A stretch of DNA of 64,000 bases. Origin: Butyrivibrio sp. LB2008 (lineage in GTDB: Bacteria; Bacillota; Clostridia; Lachnospirales; Lachnospiraceae). The position numbers and the translations under genes were made by a program. Location of the stretch: NCBI RefSeq assembly GCF_000621565.1, contig NZ_JHXZ01000009.1, forward strand, positions 186,001 to 250,000, written 5' to 3'. The notes beneath the pieces are model-generated. The model saw only the letters and a list, made by a program, of their open reading frames with translations, was not told the DNA's origin and searched no databases. Shown one piece after another: positions 14,458 through 23,620 of the stretch (positions are counted from its first letter, which is position 1; every line of letters begins with the position of its first letter).

Positions 14458-15480
14458 TTAGAAGTTTGTTGACCCTCTCTTAATGAGTTCGCCCGAGAAG
14501 ATGGTCTTCTGCGGCATCTCAGTTTGGTTGAGAGTTCCGATAAGTGTTTTTACAAGCTGAACGCACATATCTTCAAGACGATTGTCGATAGAAGAGATGT
14601 TTGGCTCTGAACAGTGTGCAAGAATAGAATTGTTGTAACCTACAATCTGCAATTCGCTTGGAACATCTATCTTGTTTGCTTTCGCAAAATTCATAGCGCC
14701 CACCGCAAGGAAATCCTCACTTGTAACTATTCCGTCAAATTTGAGCCCGCTCTTGTAGAGCCTGTCGACGAAATCTCTGACTCCGTCGATGTCTTCGCGG
14801 CTACCTGAAAAGCACTGCTGATATTCTTTTCTGAGAGGAATATCGTGTGTTAAAAGTGCATTCTGGAATCCTGCGAGCTTTTTGAGTCCGGAATAAGTTG
14901 TGCTGTTGTAGAGATATAGAATATTCTTTATTCCTGCATCGAGCATGCATTCCGTAGCATCCTGAGTTGCCTTGTAGTCATCACACAGTGTGCAATATAC
15001 GTTGGGGCAGTCAAAGTCTGCGTTAAGGAGCATGATAGGTACTGAAGCAGCGCCTTCAACAACATATTGGTTGTCCTCAGCATTGTTCATGATGAAGTTG
15101 GAACCGACCATTATTACGCTGTCTACATGCTGAGAGAGAAGGAGATTAAGGCATTTTTTACGGGAAGGTATCTCGTAGCCTGTGCAGCACAATACTGAAT
15201 TGTAGCCGCTTTCTCTGAGGTTCTGCTCAATGTAGTAAATTGCCTTTGCGAGATACAGATCGGATGCATCGGCACAAAGAATACCAACAGTCTTCATTGA
15301 ATTGAGACCGAGTCCTCTTGCGAACGCATTTGGTTTGTATCCGCATTGTTCAATTATATCCAATACCTTTTTACGGGTGCGGGGCTTTACGTTGGAGCTT
15401 CCGTTAAGTACACGGGAGACTGTAGCGATTGAAACTCCGGCTTTTTTGGATATGTCGTAAATAGTCATTTGGTTGCTCAT
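14458..15480 (-). CDS. LacI family regulator of glucuronate/uronate catabolism
   Basis: A 340-residue regulator with an N-terminal LacI helix-turn-helix (residues 5-25, IYDISKKAGVSIATVSRVLNG), hinge helix, and a periplasmic-binding-like sugar sensor ending GELIKRGS. It starts two bases after the uxaC stop on the same strand, so the two are one operon, and uxaA is divergent. Two nearly identical 16-bp palindromes in the uxaC-uxaA gap (16955-16970, 17059-17074) are its likely operators, the ligand probably being a uronate or its breakdown product. Function assigned by context; KdgR/ExuR-like by role. Confidence 0.85.
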   Translation of the reverse strand: MSNQMTIYDISKKAGVSIATVSRVLNGSSNVKPRTRKKVLDIIEQCGYKPNAFARGLGLNSMKTVGILCADASDLYLAKAIYYIEQNLRESGYNSVLCCTGYEIPSRKKCLNLLLSQHVDSVIMVGSNFIMNNAEDNQYVVEGAASVPIMLLNADFDCPNVYCTLCDDYKATQDATECMLDAGIKNILYLYNSTTYSGLKKLAGFQNALLTHDIPLRKEYQQCFSGSREDIDGVRDFVDRLYKSGLKFDGIVTSEDFLAVGAMNFAKANKIDVPSELQIVGYNNSILAHCSEPNISSIDNRLEDMCVQLVKTLIGTLNQTEMPQKTIFSGELIKRGSTNF

Positions 15481-15482
15481 AC

Positions 15483-16901
15483 TTATCTCGTTTCTAAAGG
15501 AAATTTGAAGTATCTTACTGCATTGTTATATGAAATGTCAGCGGCAATCTGACCGAGTGTATCAATACACTCTTCAGGATACTCACCGTTTTCAACAAGT
15601 GAACCAAGGAAGTTGCAAAGGATTCTGCGGAAGTACTCATGTCTTGTGTAAGAAGTAAAGCTTCTTGAGTCTGTGAGCATTCCTACGAAGCCTGAAAGGT
15701 TACTTGATTCTGCAACTGCCTTAAGGTGCTGTTCCATGCCAAGCTTTGTATCATTGAACCACCAAGCGCTTCCCTGCTGGATCTTAGCTACTGTAGGAGC
15801 CTGATTGAAGCAGTTGAGCATAGTGTTAATGATCATAAGGTCATTAGGGTTAAGGCTGTAGATGATTGTCTTGGGAAGAGCATCCTTTGAGTTGAGCGCA
15901 TCAAGGAAGTCAGCAAGCTCGCCCATAGGATAATAAGCGTCAATTGCATCAAATCCTGTGTCGGGACCAATCTTTGCATACATAGCCTTGTTGTTGTCAC
16001 GCTTGCATCCGAAGTGAAGCTGGATAACCCAATCTCTCTTTGCGCATTCCTCACCCTCGAAGAGCATGAATGCTGTCTGGTACTGAAGATACTCTTCATA
16101 AGTAACTTCTTCGCCGTTCATCCTTTTAGCGAAGATTTCTTCAATCTTTTCTTCAGGAACAGGCTTGTACATAACATACTCAAGAGCGAAGTCGGCAACA
16201 TTGCATCCCTTCTGCTCGAAGTAATCGTGTCTAACCTTAAGAGCCTCTTTTAAAGCCTTGAATGAATCAATCTTAACACCGCTTACTTCAGATAACTGAT
16301 TGATATATGAAGCGAATTCGGGCTTGATGATATTCTTGGCTTTGTCGGGACGCCAAGCGGGAAGAACCTTAACATCAAATGATTCATCTGCTTTAATCAT
16401 ATCATGCCATTCAAGTGTATCAACAGGATCGTCTGTTGTACAGATGAGAGTTACATTTGACATCTTGATAAGCTTTCTTGCGCCCATATCGGGAGCCTGT
16501 AATACCTTATTGCAGATATCGTAAACTTCCTCAGCTGTTTTCTCGTTCAGGACTCCATCATATCCAAAATATTTCTTGAGCTCAAGATGTGCCCAGTGGA
16601 AGATGGGATGTCCCACAGATTTTCCGAGACATTTTGCAAAAGCAAGGAATTTCTCTTTGTCAGAAGCATCACCTGTTATATATTTCTCTTCGATACCGAA
16701 AGATCTCATGAGACGCCATTTGTAGTGGTCTCCGCCGAGCCATACCTGTGTGATGTTATCAAAATGCTTGTCTTCAGCAATCTCTCTGGGATTGATGTGG
16801 CAGTGATAGTCAAGTACGGGAACTTTCGCTGCGTAATCATGGTAAAGAGTTTTGGCAGTTTCGCTCTGTAAGAGGAAATCTTTGTCCATAAATTTCTTCA
16901 T
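15483..16901 (-). CDS. uxaC: glucuronate (uronate) isomerase
   Basis: UxaC isomerises D-glucuronate to D-fructuronate and D-galacturonate to D-tagaturonate, first step of the hexuronate pathway. The 472-residue length is typical. Motifs include the metal-binding DYHCHINPREIAED near residue 31, FDNITQVWLGGDHYKWR, and near the C-terminus GMLTDSRSFTSYTRHEYFRR. The ribosome site GGAGGG lies just before the ATG. It is the first gene of uxaC-lacI, divergent from uxaA; substrates probably come from plant cell-wall pectin or xylan side chains. Confidence 0.96.
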   Translation of the reverse strand: MKKFMDKDFLLQSETAKTLYHDYAAKVPVLDYHCHINPREIAEDKHFDNITQVWLGGDHYKWRLMRSFGIEEKYITGDASDKEKFLAFAKCLGKSVGHPIFHWAHLELKKYFGYDGVLNEKTAEEVYDICNKVLQAPDMGARKLIKMSNVTLICTTDDPVDTLEWHDMIKADESFDVKVLPAWRPDKAKNIIKPEFASYINQLSEVSGVKIDSFKALKEALKVRHDYFEQKGCNVADFALEYVMYKPVPEEKIEEIFAKRMNGEEVTYEEYLQYQTAFMLFEGEECAKRDWVIQLHFGCKRDNNKAMYAKIGPDTGFDAIDAYYPMGELADFLDALNSKDALPKTIIYSLNPNDLMIINTMLNCFNQAPTVAKIQQGSAWWFNDTKLGMEQHLKAVAESSNLSGFVGMLTDSRSFTSYTRHEYFRRILCNFLGSLVENGEYPEECIDTLGQIAADISYNNAVRYFKFPLETR

Positions 16902-16954
16902 TAAGTCATACCCTCCATTATAAACGTTGATTAATAAATATTTACATAATAATT

Positions 16955-17012
16955 ATGTAAGCATTTTCATATTTTTCAAAAGTATTATACAAGAGCAGTA
17001 TATTAAATACAA
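16955..17012 (-). promoter_or_regulatory. uxaC promoter with downstream LacI-type operator
   Basis: On the minus strand: TTGTAT (17012-17007), 17-base spacer, TATAAT (16989-16984). About ten bases downstream lies the palindrome ATGAAAATGCTTACAT (16970-16955), which matches the uxaA operator in 15 of 16 bases. Overlapping it is a perfect 19-base palindrome, TTACATAATAATTATGTAA, at 16942-16960. Binding here would block the start of transcription. Confidence 0.75.
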
Positions 17013-17025
17013 TAGCAAAAATTGA

Positions 17026-17076
17026 TTGACGGGCTGTCATAATGAATATATGATTGAAATGTAAATGCTTACATTT
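17026..17076 (+). promoter_or_regulatory. uxaA promoter with LacI-type operator at the start site
   Basis: TTGACG (17026-17031), 17-base spacer, TATGAT (17049-17054). The palindrome AAATGTAA-ATGC-TTACATTT (17057-17076) covers the expected start point near 17060. Its core ATGTAAATGCTTACAT is the partner of the uxaC-side operator in the opposite orientation. Confidence 0.78.
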
Positions 17077-17102
17077 GTTATGAGGGTGATAAGAGGTAGG
17101 AA

Positions 17103-18605
17103 ATGAATAAATATTTACAGATCAATGAGAATGATAATGTTGTAGTATGTCTGGGAGCGATTGAATCGGGGGACGAGATCGCTCTTTCAGACGGGACGGT
17201 CATCACTGCGCTTGACAGTATACCTGCCGGACATAAGATGGCAGTTAAGAGTATTGAAAAAGGTCATGAAGTGATCAAATATGGGTATCCCATAGGCAGA
17301 GTCACTGAGGATGTAAAGCCCGGAAACTGGGTACATACGCACAATACCGAGACCAAATTAAAAGGAGTTCTCCAATATGAGTACAAGCCCGATCTTGATG
17401 ATATTTCAGATAAGATCAAGAAGATGGGAAAAGATAAGAACTCTTTCAACGGATATGTGCGAGAAGACGGAAGAGTCGGGATCAGGAATGAAATCTGGAT
17501 AATTCCTACAGTCGGCTGCGTCAATAATATTGTCACGGCGCTTGCCAAAGAAGGAAATCACATGATAAAGGGAAGCATCGACGAGGTAATTGCTTTCACT
17601 CATAATTACGGATGCTCCCAGACTGGAGACGATCAGGAGTATACAAGAAAAATTCTCGCCGATCTTATAAAGCATCCAAACGCCGGAGGAGTTCTGGTTG
17701 TGGGACTTGGATGTGAGAATAGTAATATTGATGTTTTGAAGCCGTATCTTGAAAGTTTTGATGAGAAGAGAATCAAGTTTCTTGTCTGTCAGGAGTCCGA
17801 TGATGAGATGGAGGACGGTATAAAGCTTCTTGGCGAGCTCATCGATGAGGCTTCGGGTGACAGAAGAGAAAGAGTCAGCACTTCGAAGCTTGTTATCGGA
17901 CTTAAGTGCGGCGGAAGCGACGGATTTTCGGGTATCACAGCCAATCCGCTTGTCGGCCGTATCTCCGATATGTTGATAAAGCAGGGTGGAACGTCTATTC
18001 TTACTGAGGTTCCTGAGATGTTCGGCGCTGAGACTATTCTTATGAACAGGTGTAAAGATAAGAATACTTTTTATGATACCGTGAATATGATAAACGGGTT
18101 TAAAAAGTATTTCGAGAAGCAGGGCGAACCTATATATGAGAATCCTTCACCAGGAAATAAAGCGGGCGGTATAACCACGCTTGAAGATAAATCGCTTGGA
18201 TGCACTCAGAAATCGGGAAGTTTTCCTGTTATGAAGGTCCTTGAATACGGAGATACAACTGATACGACAGGTCTCAATCTTCTCTGTGCGCCGGGAAACG
18301 ATCTTTGCGCCGCGACAGCGCTTGCTTCTGCAGGTGCGCAGATAGTTCTTTTCACAACGGGAAGAGGAACGCCGTTTGCATGTCCTGTGCCAACTTTGAA
18401 GATTTCAAGCAATAACAGGATAAAAGATAAGAAGAATAACTGGATAGATTTTTCTGCGGGTGATGTTCTTGAGGGGAAAAGCTTTGATGCACTTGCGGAT
18501 GAGCTGTTTGAGTTTATTTTGATGACGGCGTGCGGAGAGAAGCTTAAAAGTGAAATAGCCGGCTTCCACGATATGGCTATATGGAAGCGCGGCGTAACGC
18601 TTTGA
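17103..18605 (+). CDS. uxaA: altronate dehydratase
   Basis: UxaA dehydrates D-altronate to 2-keto-3-deoxygluconate in the galacturonate branch. The 500-residue protein has an N-terminal SAF-like domain (residues 1-95) followed by the UxaA catalytic part (GYVREDGRVGIRNE near 120, HNYGCSQTGDD, and GLKCGGSDGFSGITANP near 265-285). The ribosome site GAGGTAGG supports the start. It is divergent from uxaC-lacI and shares a matched operator with it. The related enzymes UxuA/UxaB and KdgK/KdgA are not in the window. Confidence 0.94.
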   Translation: MNKYLQINENDNVVVCLGAIESGDEIALSDGTVITALDSIPAGHKMAVKSIEKGHEVIKYGYPIGRVTEDVKPGNWVHTHNTETKLKGVLQYEYKPDLDDISDKIKKMGKDKNSFNGYVREDGRVGIRNEIWIIPTVGCVNNIVTALAKEGNHMIKGSIDEVIAFTHNYGCSQTGDDQEYTRKILADLIKHPNAGGVLVVGLGCENSNIDVLKPYLESFDEKRIKFLVCQESDDEMEDGIKLLGELIDEASGDRRERVSTSKLVIGLKCGGSDGFSGITANPLVGRISDMLIKQGGTSILTEVPEMFGAETILMNRCKDKNTFYDTVNMINGFKKYFEKQGEPIYENPSPGNKAGGITTLEDKSLGCTQKSGSFPVMKVLEYGDTTDTTGLNLLCAPGNDLCAATALASAGAQIVLFTTGRGTPFACPVPTLKISSNNRIKDKKNNWIDFSAGDVLEGKSFDALADELFEFILMTACGEKLKSEIAGFHDMAIWKRGVTL

Positions 18606-18611
18606 TAAATA

Positions 18612-20720
18612 TTATTTGTTTAGATATTCAATCTGGTCTGTGAGTTCATGAGGAACTTGCAGACCTTCTTTTTTTAGCCTGAATTCAAGGTTTTGAAGCG
18701 GTTTGGCGATATTTGCATTATGCGCTACGAGGTGATTTATGAGTTCCTTGTACTGAGGATTGTCATATACAGCCTCGCGGTATTTTTTTGAAAAAGGACA
18801 GGTGTTAAACAAAATCTCGCGGGTTACTTTGTTTAGTCGCAGTGAGCCGTTGGCCTCATATTTTAGATATGCAAGGTAATCGGCAATAAAGATGCTCTTG
18901 TAATTGTTGTTGTATTTCTTAAGGTCAAGCCTGAGCTTGTCCTTTTGCTCGGCGGAAAGAGCCGCATTCTTTTTGAAAAATTGCAGATAGTCGCAGTATA
19001 GAGATGTGAGCGACGGATCCGTAACATCATTCCAATGAACGCCTTGCTCCGTCTTGCACATTTCCCATCTGAACTCCCCTAGGAGCTTTATCATGCATGC
19101 ATCGGTATTTTCAAGGTTGAATATTGAAATAAGCATTCGTGCCTTTGTATTTCTCTTTTTACCTTCGATTTCCTGCCACAAAGAAGCCCTTGTTCCGGCG
19201 TTTGGCATAAGGATTATATATGGTTCGACTTCTTCAGCGTAGTAAAACTGTGTAATCCCGATATCAGGGTTTGAATATACAGCTTCTCTGCAAAAAACAC
19301 CGAAGTCGATACTTTTGATCTTCTCAATGTGCTCTTTTATCTTTGGTGCGGTCATGTATGCGAGATTGAGCGGTCTTATAACATTCATGGAATCAAATAC
19401 GGGTACAAATGAAGAGATTCTTCCGAAAGTCATCCTGTTTCCCAGTGAAAAGAGATTCTGAATCTCGAAATCAAGCCTGCTTTCGGGATTGTTCACCATT
19501 GCTTCAATCTGTTCCTGCTTAAGCGAGCCGGTTGCTTTCTGCTCCCGAAGATAGGTTAGCCAGTCCTGATCAAATTCATTTCTTGAAGGCTCTACCTGAA
19601 GTTTGTAAATTTTCTTGAGCCATTCAGACAGAAGAAGGATATTTCCTGATGAATCGGGAACATAAGATTTTGCGATATTGCACAGAGTCCCGGTATGCTT
19701 TTCGCCTGCAAGCTCTTCGTCTACAAAACCAAACATGAGGAACATCTTAACTTCTATTGGGATATCTTTAGTAGTAAGGCTTTTTAAGAATACTTTTTTA
19801 TATATTTTGTAAAAAGAATTTGAGATGCTTTTTCTGAGCATTCTTGCTTCATCAGAGGAATCGTAACGACTTTCGCTTGCCTTGAAAAGACTGATCTCTT
19901 CCTGAAATTTCGATGAAAGAGCCGACTCGACGCCTGAGTACGTGAGAATAGTAGCCAAAGCGTTATTTATGATTATTTCGCCGTCGCCGTTTTCAGCATT
20001 TTCGATGTTCTCAATCTTGGAGTTGATCATTTTCATTGTTGTTGTAAAGTCGGATGTATTTCTCTTGAGCTGCTTTTTGTAAGCGGTAAGGAATTTAAGT
20101 GAAACCGCAATGAGTTTTTGATTTCGCTCAGAGATCATGACAGTACCGATAGCTATTTCCTGGCTGAGAGAGTAGAAAGCTTTGTTTAAAACAGCTTCTT
20201 TTTCCTTCATGCTCTTTATATATCCGTATTCCCATGCTGCTATCATGTCATTTTTTACAGGCGGAACGATAAGTTCAAGCTTTTCGAATCTTGAAGGTAC
20301 TTCACCTGCTTTTATGCATAATTCGGGATAAATTGCGTAGTCGGATTTTAGTTTTTTGAATTCCAAAAGAGTGTTATCGTAGAGCTTTTCGTATTCGTGG
20401 AATATTTCATATGTTGTATAAGTGGATTGTGAGGCGAGAATAGAAGTGATCTTCTCATTGGCCTTTAGCATGGAGAGAATATCGGCCGGTCCTTCGTATG
20501 GATATGTATATATGGATGAATCTTCAATTGCTTCGTAGGTATATTGGTATTCTTTTGTGGGTGATTCGATAAGACCGATTATTCCACCGATATTCAGGTG
20601 AAAAGAGGTGAATTGATCGGTCGCTCGGATCTTACCTTTTACCAGTATTTCCAATGTATTGACGGTATCAGTAAGTGCCTTATGCACTATCTGTCCTTTT
20701 TGTAGTGTTACAAGTCCCAT
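18612..20720 (-). CDS. large protein with N-terminal cyclic-nucleotide-binding-like domain
   Basis: A 702-residue soluble protein. Residues 1-100 read as a cAMP/CRP-type beta-roll (KGQIVHKALTDTVNTLEILVKGKIRA, then LNIGGIIGLIES), the domain that binds cyclic nucleotides in CRP proteins; no DNA-binding helix-turn-helix follows. The remaining 600 residues are mostly helical, with charged stretches, and match no enzyme family I know. The ribosome site GAGGAGAAAA precedes the ATG. It ends six bases from the uxaA end (converging) and lies after tmcAL on the same strand, 158 bases away. Not known outside this family, as far as I can tell; possibly a scaffold or sensor. Confidence 0.7.
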   Translation of the reverse strand: MGLVTLQKGQIVHKALTDTVNTLEILVKGKIRATDQFTSFHLNIGGIIGLIESPTKEYQYTYEAIEDSSIYTYPYEGPADILSMLKANEKITSILASQSTYTTYEIFHEYEKLYDNTLLEFKKLKSDYAIYPELCIKAGEVPSRFEKLELIVPPVKNDMIAAWEYGYIKSMKEKEAVLNKAFYSLSQEIAIGTVMISERNQKLIAVSLKFLTAYKKQLKRNTSDFTTTMKMINSKIENIENAENGDGEIIINNALATILTYSGVESALSSKFQEEISLFKASESRYDSSDEARMLRKSISNSFYKIYKKVFLKSLTTKDIPIEVKMFLMFGFVDEELAGEKHTGTLCNIAKSYVPDSSGNILLLSEWLKKIYKLQVEPSRNEFDQDWLTYLREQKATGSLKQEQIEAMVNNPESRLDFEIQNLFSLGNRMTFGRISSFVPVFDSMNVIRPLNLAYMTAPKIKEHIEKIKSIDFGVFCREAVYSNPDIGITQFYYAEEVEPYIILMPNAGTRASLWQEIEGKKRNTKARMLISIFNLENTDACMIKLLGEFRWEMCKTEQGVHWNDVTDPSLTSLYCDYLQFFKKNAALSAEQKDKLRLDLKKYNNNYKSIFIADYLAYLKYEANGSLRLNKVTREILFNTCPFSKKYREAVYDNPQYKELINHLVAHNANIAKPLQNLEFRLKKEGLQVPHELTDQIEYLNK

Positions 20721-20878
20721 TAAATTTTCTCCTCAAAAGTGTGTAAGTAATAGTCAGTCGTGTAAGAAAAATAAAGATGTACCTGTATTGCTTAATGTGC
20801 TTTCTTTGCACTATTTCTATGTTAACATGATAAAAATGCGGCTGCAATCAGTGAAATGCCGATTTATGCGTTGTTTTT

Positions 20879-22141
20879 TCACATGATGATAGGTTTAAGA
20901 CTGAATTCGCCGATGTTTTTGCGGTTACATATAAGATTATATATTTTTGAAGCAGCAAGGTTTTCATTAAACAGCTGTATGGATAGCGGATCCAGAAGCT
21001 TCTCGGCGTCTTTTAGCCTGTTCAGCATAGGAATTTCGGAATTCTCACCGATATTTGCAAGAAGAGGAGATGAGCTTTTCTTTTGAGCCAATATCCTGAT
21101 AAAAGAGGTGAAACCGTCTGTTTTGTACATTTGCATATTATCAGCTCTGATATCGAGAAGGATATGCATGAGACTCCTGCTTATGCGAGTATATGACAAG
21201 TCCTTGGATTTAAGAATGTCGCAGAAATCTGAAAATTTTCCGTAGTTGTCCAGTTTTTTGCAGATCTTATTAGAAAGACTTTCATTTACATCCAGAAATT
21301 GTGTGAGATTGTTTTTGTTTTGCAGAAGCTTGTAATACAGGAGCTTATCCAAGATTTCTTCTCTGAGATATTCGCCTTTTTGGAGCCTGTCGTTTAATAA
21401 ATCAAAGGCATCCTCCGGCATTGTGTTTTTTACGGTACAGGGAAGTGACGGATTTCCTGCTTCTGTTTTTATAATACTTTTTCTGATCGCGGTTGCGGAA
21501 GAGTAATTAGAAATGTTCTCCGAGTGGTAATTTTCACCAATCCTTTTTATGAGAACGGGTGAGAGTTTACTGTCTGTTTTTTGGAGAGCGCGCAGATACT
21601 CGATTGCAAGGATACTGTTCGGTAATGTAAGCGCTTTTTTGATCTCGTCTTTTTTGTCAGAATCATATAGTGAAGATTTAGAAGCGCAAAGCTCGGATAT
21701 CACTGCATTTTCACGTGATGCGGCGTAGCTTGAGCCGTTTTTTGTATTTTCTTTTATATTGCGTTTAAAAGAATCTGATTCTTCATTCAGAGTAGTCGCA
21801 ATATCGGAAAGAATATAAAGATTTTCTGATTCACTTCCAAAGCAAAGATAATCGACTGCACCAAGTTTGTTTAAAAGAGAAACGGCGCCACCTGCAAAGT
21901 ACTCGGCGCTTCCCAGACTATAGTAGGACGGAAGCTCCAGAACAAGGTCTGCGCCTGAATTTAATGCGGATATTGCTCTTGTGAATTTATCTGTCACTGC
22001 GGGAAATCCGCGTTGCACAAAATCACCGCTCATGACCACTATACAGTAGTCTGCGCCGGTTCTTTTTTTGCTCTCTTCTATGAGATATTTGTGTCCGTTA
22101 TGGAACGGATTGAATTCGGCAATGATTCCTACAGTTTTCAT
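20879..22141 (-). CDS. tmcAL: tRNA(Met) cytidine acetate ligase
   Basis: TmcAL (formerly YlbM) activates acetate with ATP and acetylates the wobble cytidine of elongator tRNA-Met. The nucleotidyltransferase core is evident: GIIAEFNPFHNGHKYLI (HxGH-type at residues 14-17), VVMSGDFVQRG, then GADLVLELP and YLCFGSES. The 420-residue length is typical. It is divergent from ackA, an enzyme of acetate metabolism, with 131 bases between, so the acetate-using tRNA enzyme and acetate kinase share a control region. No strong ribosome site is seen before its ATG. Confidence 0.93.
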   Translation of the reverse strand: MKTVGIIAEFNPFHNGHKYLIEESKKRTGADYCIVVMSGDFVQRGFPAVTDKFTRAISALNSGADLVLELPSYYSLGSAEYFAGGAVSLLNKLGAVDYLCFGSESENLYILSDIATTLNEESDSFKRNIKENTKNGSSYAASRENAVISELCASKSSLYDSDKKDEIKKALTLPNSILAIEYLRALQKTDSKLSPVLIKRIGENYHSENISNYSSATAIRKSIIKTEAGNPSLPCTVKNTMPEDAFDLLNDRLQKGEYLREEILDKLLYYKLLQNKNNLTQFLDVNESLSNKICKKLDNYGKFSDFCDILKSKDLSYTRISRSLMHILLDIRADNMQMYKTDGFTSFIRILAQKKSSSPLLANIGENSEIPMLNRLKDAEKLLDPLSIQLFNENLAASKIYNLICNRKNIGEFSLKPIIM

Positions 22142-22146
22142 CTTGG

Positions 22147-22160
22147 TGTAAACGCTTTCA
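22147..22160. promoter_or_regulatory. cre box (CcpA site) upstream of ackA
   Basis: TGTAAACGCTTTCA fits the catabolite-responsive element consensus TGNAANCGNWNNCA at every fixed position. Its centre is about 60 bases before the expected ackA start of transcription. In Bacillus subtilis CcpA activates ackA from a cre in a similar upstream place, so activation by good carbon supply is expected here. It also lies 6-19 bases upstream of the tmcAL start codon. Confidence 0.8.
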
Positions 22161-22202
22161 AATTTTTTTAATTTTTGTACATTTTTTCTCTTGTTCTAGA
22201 AT

Positions 22203-22208
22203 TATAAT
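22203..22208 (+). promoter_or_regulatory. ackA -10 element
   Basis: TATAAT within TTATAATATAAG, 65 bases before the ackA ATG. The -35 region is T-rich with no good match, in keeping with an activator-dependent promoter (cre box at 22147-22160). Confidence 0.55.
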
Positions 22209-22272
22209 ATAAGTATCATTATCAAGGAAGTATCATAATAATTTTAATACATTCGAAAAGAGGCAATTTGAT

Positions 22273-23466
22273 ATGAAAATTTTAGTAATTAACTGTGGAA
22301 GCTCTTCACTTAAATTTCAGCTTATCGACTCTGACAGTGAGCAGGTTATCTGCAAAGGTCTTTGCGAGAGAATTGGTATCGACGGAAGCAGAATAGTATA
22401 TACTCCCGCCGAAAAAGATAAGATCACGATCGAAACTCCCATGCCTGACCATAACAAGGCTATTGAACTTGTTATCGAGGCACTTACAAATAAAGAGAAC
22501 GGAGTTGTATCGCTTGATGAGATCGGCGCTGTAGGACATCGTATCGTTCATGGCGGCGAGAAGTTTACAGAGTCTGTTGTTATAAATGACGAAGTTATTA
22601 AGGCCATCGAGGATGTGAGCGACCTTGCTCCTTTGCACAATCCTGCAAATCTTATCGGAATCAAGGCTTGTCAGAAGGCAATGCCCGGCGTACCTATGGT
22701 TGCGGTATTTGATACAGCTTTCCATCAGACAATGCCTGAGAACGCTTATCTTTATGGCCTTCACTATTCATATTACGAGAAGTACGGAATCAGAAGATAC
22801 GGATTCCACGGAACAAGCCATTCTTACGTAAGCAAGAGAGCTGCCGAGATTCTTGGAAAAGACATCAAAGATCTTAAGCTCATCGTTTGCCACCTCGGAA
22901 ACGGTGCTTCAATTTCTGCTGTAAAGGACGGCAAGTGCATCGACACATCTATGGGGCTTACTCCTCTTGAGGGACTTATCATGGGAACAAGAACAGGAGA
23001 TATCGATCCTTCTGTTGTAGAGTTCATCATGAAAAAAGAGAATCTCTCTGTTGCTGAGGTGACAAATGTTCTTAATAAGAAGTCAGGTGTGTTCGGACTT
23101 TCAAACGAACTTTCATCTGATTTCAGGGATCTTGAGGATGGGTATCTTGCAGGAAATGAAGGCGCAAAGCGTGCGGTTGACACATTTGCTTACAGAGTTG
23201 TTAAATACATCGGTGCTTATACAGCGGCTATGGGCGGCGTAGATGCAATATGCTTTACAGCCGGAGTTGGAGAGAACAGCGGATTTACACGTAAGAAGAT
23301 AATCGACGGTCTTGGATTTATCGGAGCATCCTTAAATGAAGAGGCTAATGCTGTGCGCGGCAAGGAGGAAATCATCTCCAATCCCGACAGTAAGGTTACA
23401 CTTATGGTTGTTCCTACAAACGAAGAGCTTGCAATTGCTCGTGACACATATGCTCTTTGCAAATAA
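22273..23466 (+). CDS. ackA: acetate kinase
   Basis: AckA interconverts acetyl phosphate plus ADP and acetate plus ATP, the last ATP-yielding step of acetate fermentation. 397 residues, normal. Motifs: VINCGSSSLKFQL (N-terminal phosphate loop), VGHRIVHGGEKF, FDTAFHQTMP, YGFHGTSHSYVS, HLGNGASISAV, and GLTPLEGLIMGTRTGDIDP. The ribosome site AAGAGGC precedes the ATG. A terminator follows at 23488-23511. The phosphotransacetylase gene is not adjacent. Confidence 0.98.
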   Translation: MKILVINCGSSSLKFQLIDSDSEQVICKGLCERIGIDGSRIVYTPAEKDKITIETPMPDHNKAIELVIEALTNKENGVVSLDEIGAVGHRIVHGGEKFTESVVINDEVIKAIEDVSDLAPLHNPANLIGIKACQKAMPGVPMVAVFDTAFHQTMPENAYLYGLHYSYYEKYGIRRYGFHGTSHSYVSKRAAEILGKDIKDLKLIVCHLGNGASISAVKDGKCIDTSMGLTPLEGLIMGTRTGDIDPSVVEFIMKKENLSVAEVTNVLNKKSGVFGLSNELSSDFRDLEDGYLAGNEGAKRAVDTFAYRVVKYIGAYTAAMGGVDAICFTAGVGENSGFTRKKIIDGLGFIGASLNEEANAVRGKEEIISNPDSKVTLMVVPTNEELAIARDTYALCK

Positions 23467-23487
23467 TTGTTTTTGACATTTGTTGAA

Positions 23488-23511
23488 TGAGCCGGCCAAA
23501 CAGCCGGCTCA
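23488..23511 (+). terminator. terminator after ackA
   Basis: TGAGCCGGC (23488-23496) pairs with GCCGGCTCA (23503-23511) around CAAACA, followed by a moderately T-rich tail. It isolates ackA from the non-coding stretch that follows. Confidence 0.8.
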
Positions 23512-23586
23512 AATCTTATTTCTTTAAGGCTTTTATGTTAGATAATACATTTTTATACAATATTTAAAAAAAATAGAGTAAAAAGG

Positions 23587-23614
23587 TTGCAATCTTTTTT
23601 CTTATGCCTATAAT
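23587..23614 (+). promoter_or_regulatory. strong promoter with no coding gene behind it
   Basis: TTGCAA (23587-23592), 16-base spacer, TATAAT (23609-23614). The nearest credible start codon is about 500 bases away (24115), so it most likely drives a non-coding RNA or a long leader. Confidence 0.65.
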
Positions 23615-23620
23615 TGTCTC

